Of a stretch of DNA of 43,376 nucleotides, positions 43,244 to 43,376 are shown one piece after another. The stretch's first letter is position 1; the number at the start of each line of letters is the position of its first letter. Both the position numbers and the translations under genes were made by a program. Source of the DNA: Bacteroidota bacterium. Its GTDB lineage: Bacteria > Bacteroidota > JABWAT01. The notes beneath the pieces were generated by a model. The model was not told where the DNA came from. It saw nothing but the letters and a program-made list of their open reading frames with translations, and did not search any database. Location of the stretch: NCBI GenBank assembly GCA_020161835.1, contig JAIUNL010000026.1, forward strand, positions 1 to 43,376, in the 5' to 3' direction.

Positions 43244-43376
43244 CCTTTTACCGCCATTCTTTCCATCGGCGCCAATGACAAGTGCAATATCGATCAGAAG
43301 CCGGCGTGTTTGAGTCAGGCGAAGCCTGATGAGTTCGCCGGGTTCCGATATGAAACGCAGTCATAAGCCAAAGATG
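43244..43376 (-). repeat. Composite structured repeat, copy 3 (cut by window end)
   Basis: Reverse complement of the tail at 33832-33990, with the same wobble variant of the ATATCGG stem. The head, if present, lies outside the window. Confidence 0.8.

Noticed and set aside
42748..43287. 179-residue open frame on the minus strand
   Set aside because: Runs through the 168-bp repeat and the CTTGA hairpin; the other copy at 40849-41040 gives only a short frame. Not supported as a gene.
1..43376. tRNA or rRNA genes
   Set aside because: I searched the gaps by eye for the T-loop GTTCGANTC with an acceptor stem and for rRNA blocks and found none.

Overview
The window looks like a chromosome segment from a member of the Bacteroidota/FCB supergroup. 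The best evidence is a C-terminal type A sorting domain of the type IX secretion system on the large secreted glucanase (8559-11843). Supporting evidence is the mix of families (DUF3788, DUF2200, DUF1801, a Crp-type regulator) and the CATTAAC-like heptad strings between genes. I cannot resolve the phylum or genus. No rRNA, tRNA, CRISPR array or transposase gene is visible.

Layout. 194-6772 holds small genes, nearly all on the plus strand: a Qnr-like pentapeptide protein, a DUF3788-methyltransferase-tRNA deacylase run, a secreted serine hydrolase, a membrane adenylate cyclase and a DHFR-family reductase. 6888-11843 has a K+/H+ antiporter diverging from a GH81 beta-1,3-glucanase (PKD, CBM6 and T9SS tail). 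12670-18236 is a probable defence locus: a type IIG restriction-modification enzyme overlapping by 4 bp an ApeA-like HEPN RNase candidate, then an orphan HipA N-terminal domain. 19084-21055 is a CDF metal exporter operon with a b-type cytochrome. 21740-23467 is a GH66 dextranase-like lipoprotein. 23791-27253 holds oxidative-stress genes (KatG, exported Fe/Mn SOD, small membrane protein). 28528-33549 holds DUF3885-like, hydroxylaminobenzene mutase, stand-alone E2 acyltransferase, lipoprotein, DUF1801, DUF2200, Crp-family regulator and barrel-like genes. 35139-39866 is an AT-rich three-gene island: DUF4297/Cap4-like nuclease, HerA ATPase and RmuC. 39930-42604 holds a GNAT acetyltransferase, an AT-rich secreted protein and an AHSA1/SRPBCC protein.

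The most unusual content is between the genes. The long gaps (11844-12669, 18374-19083, 21056-21739, 23468-23690, 25990-26170, 27254-28280, 33550-34860, 40443-41100, 42605-43376) are filled with several families of dispersed hairpin repeats. Within a family the flanks and loops stay the same, while the stem arms change in matched, base-pair-preserving ways. The clearest case is a 168-bp element present twice (40873-41040 and 42931-43098) with nine differences, four of which form two compensatory base-pair swaps. A separate array at 34199-34493 has seven ~42-bp tandem units, most centred on a short palindrome; it lies about 640 bp before the nuclease-HerA-RmuC island.

How the genes work together: two independent defence-type loci (IIG-HEPN-HipA_N and DUF4297-HerA-RmuC) lie among glucan-degrading, metal-efflux and oxidative-stress genes. 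Both defence loci are visibly more AT-rich than their neighbours, at least in part, which suggests horizontal acquisition.
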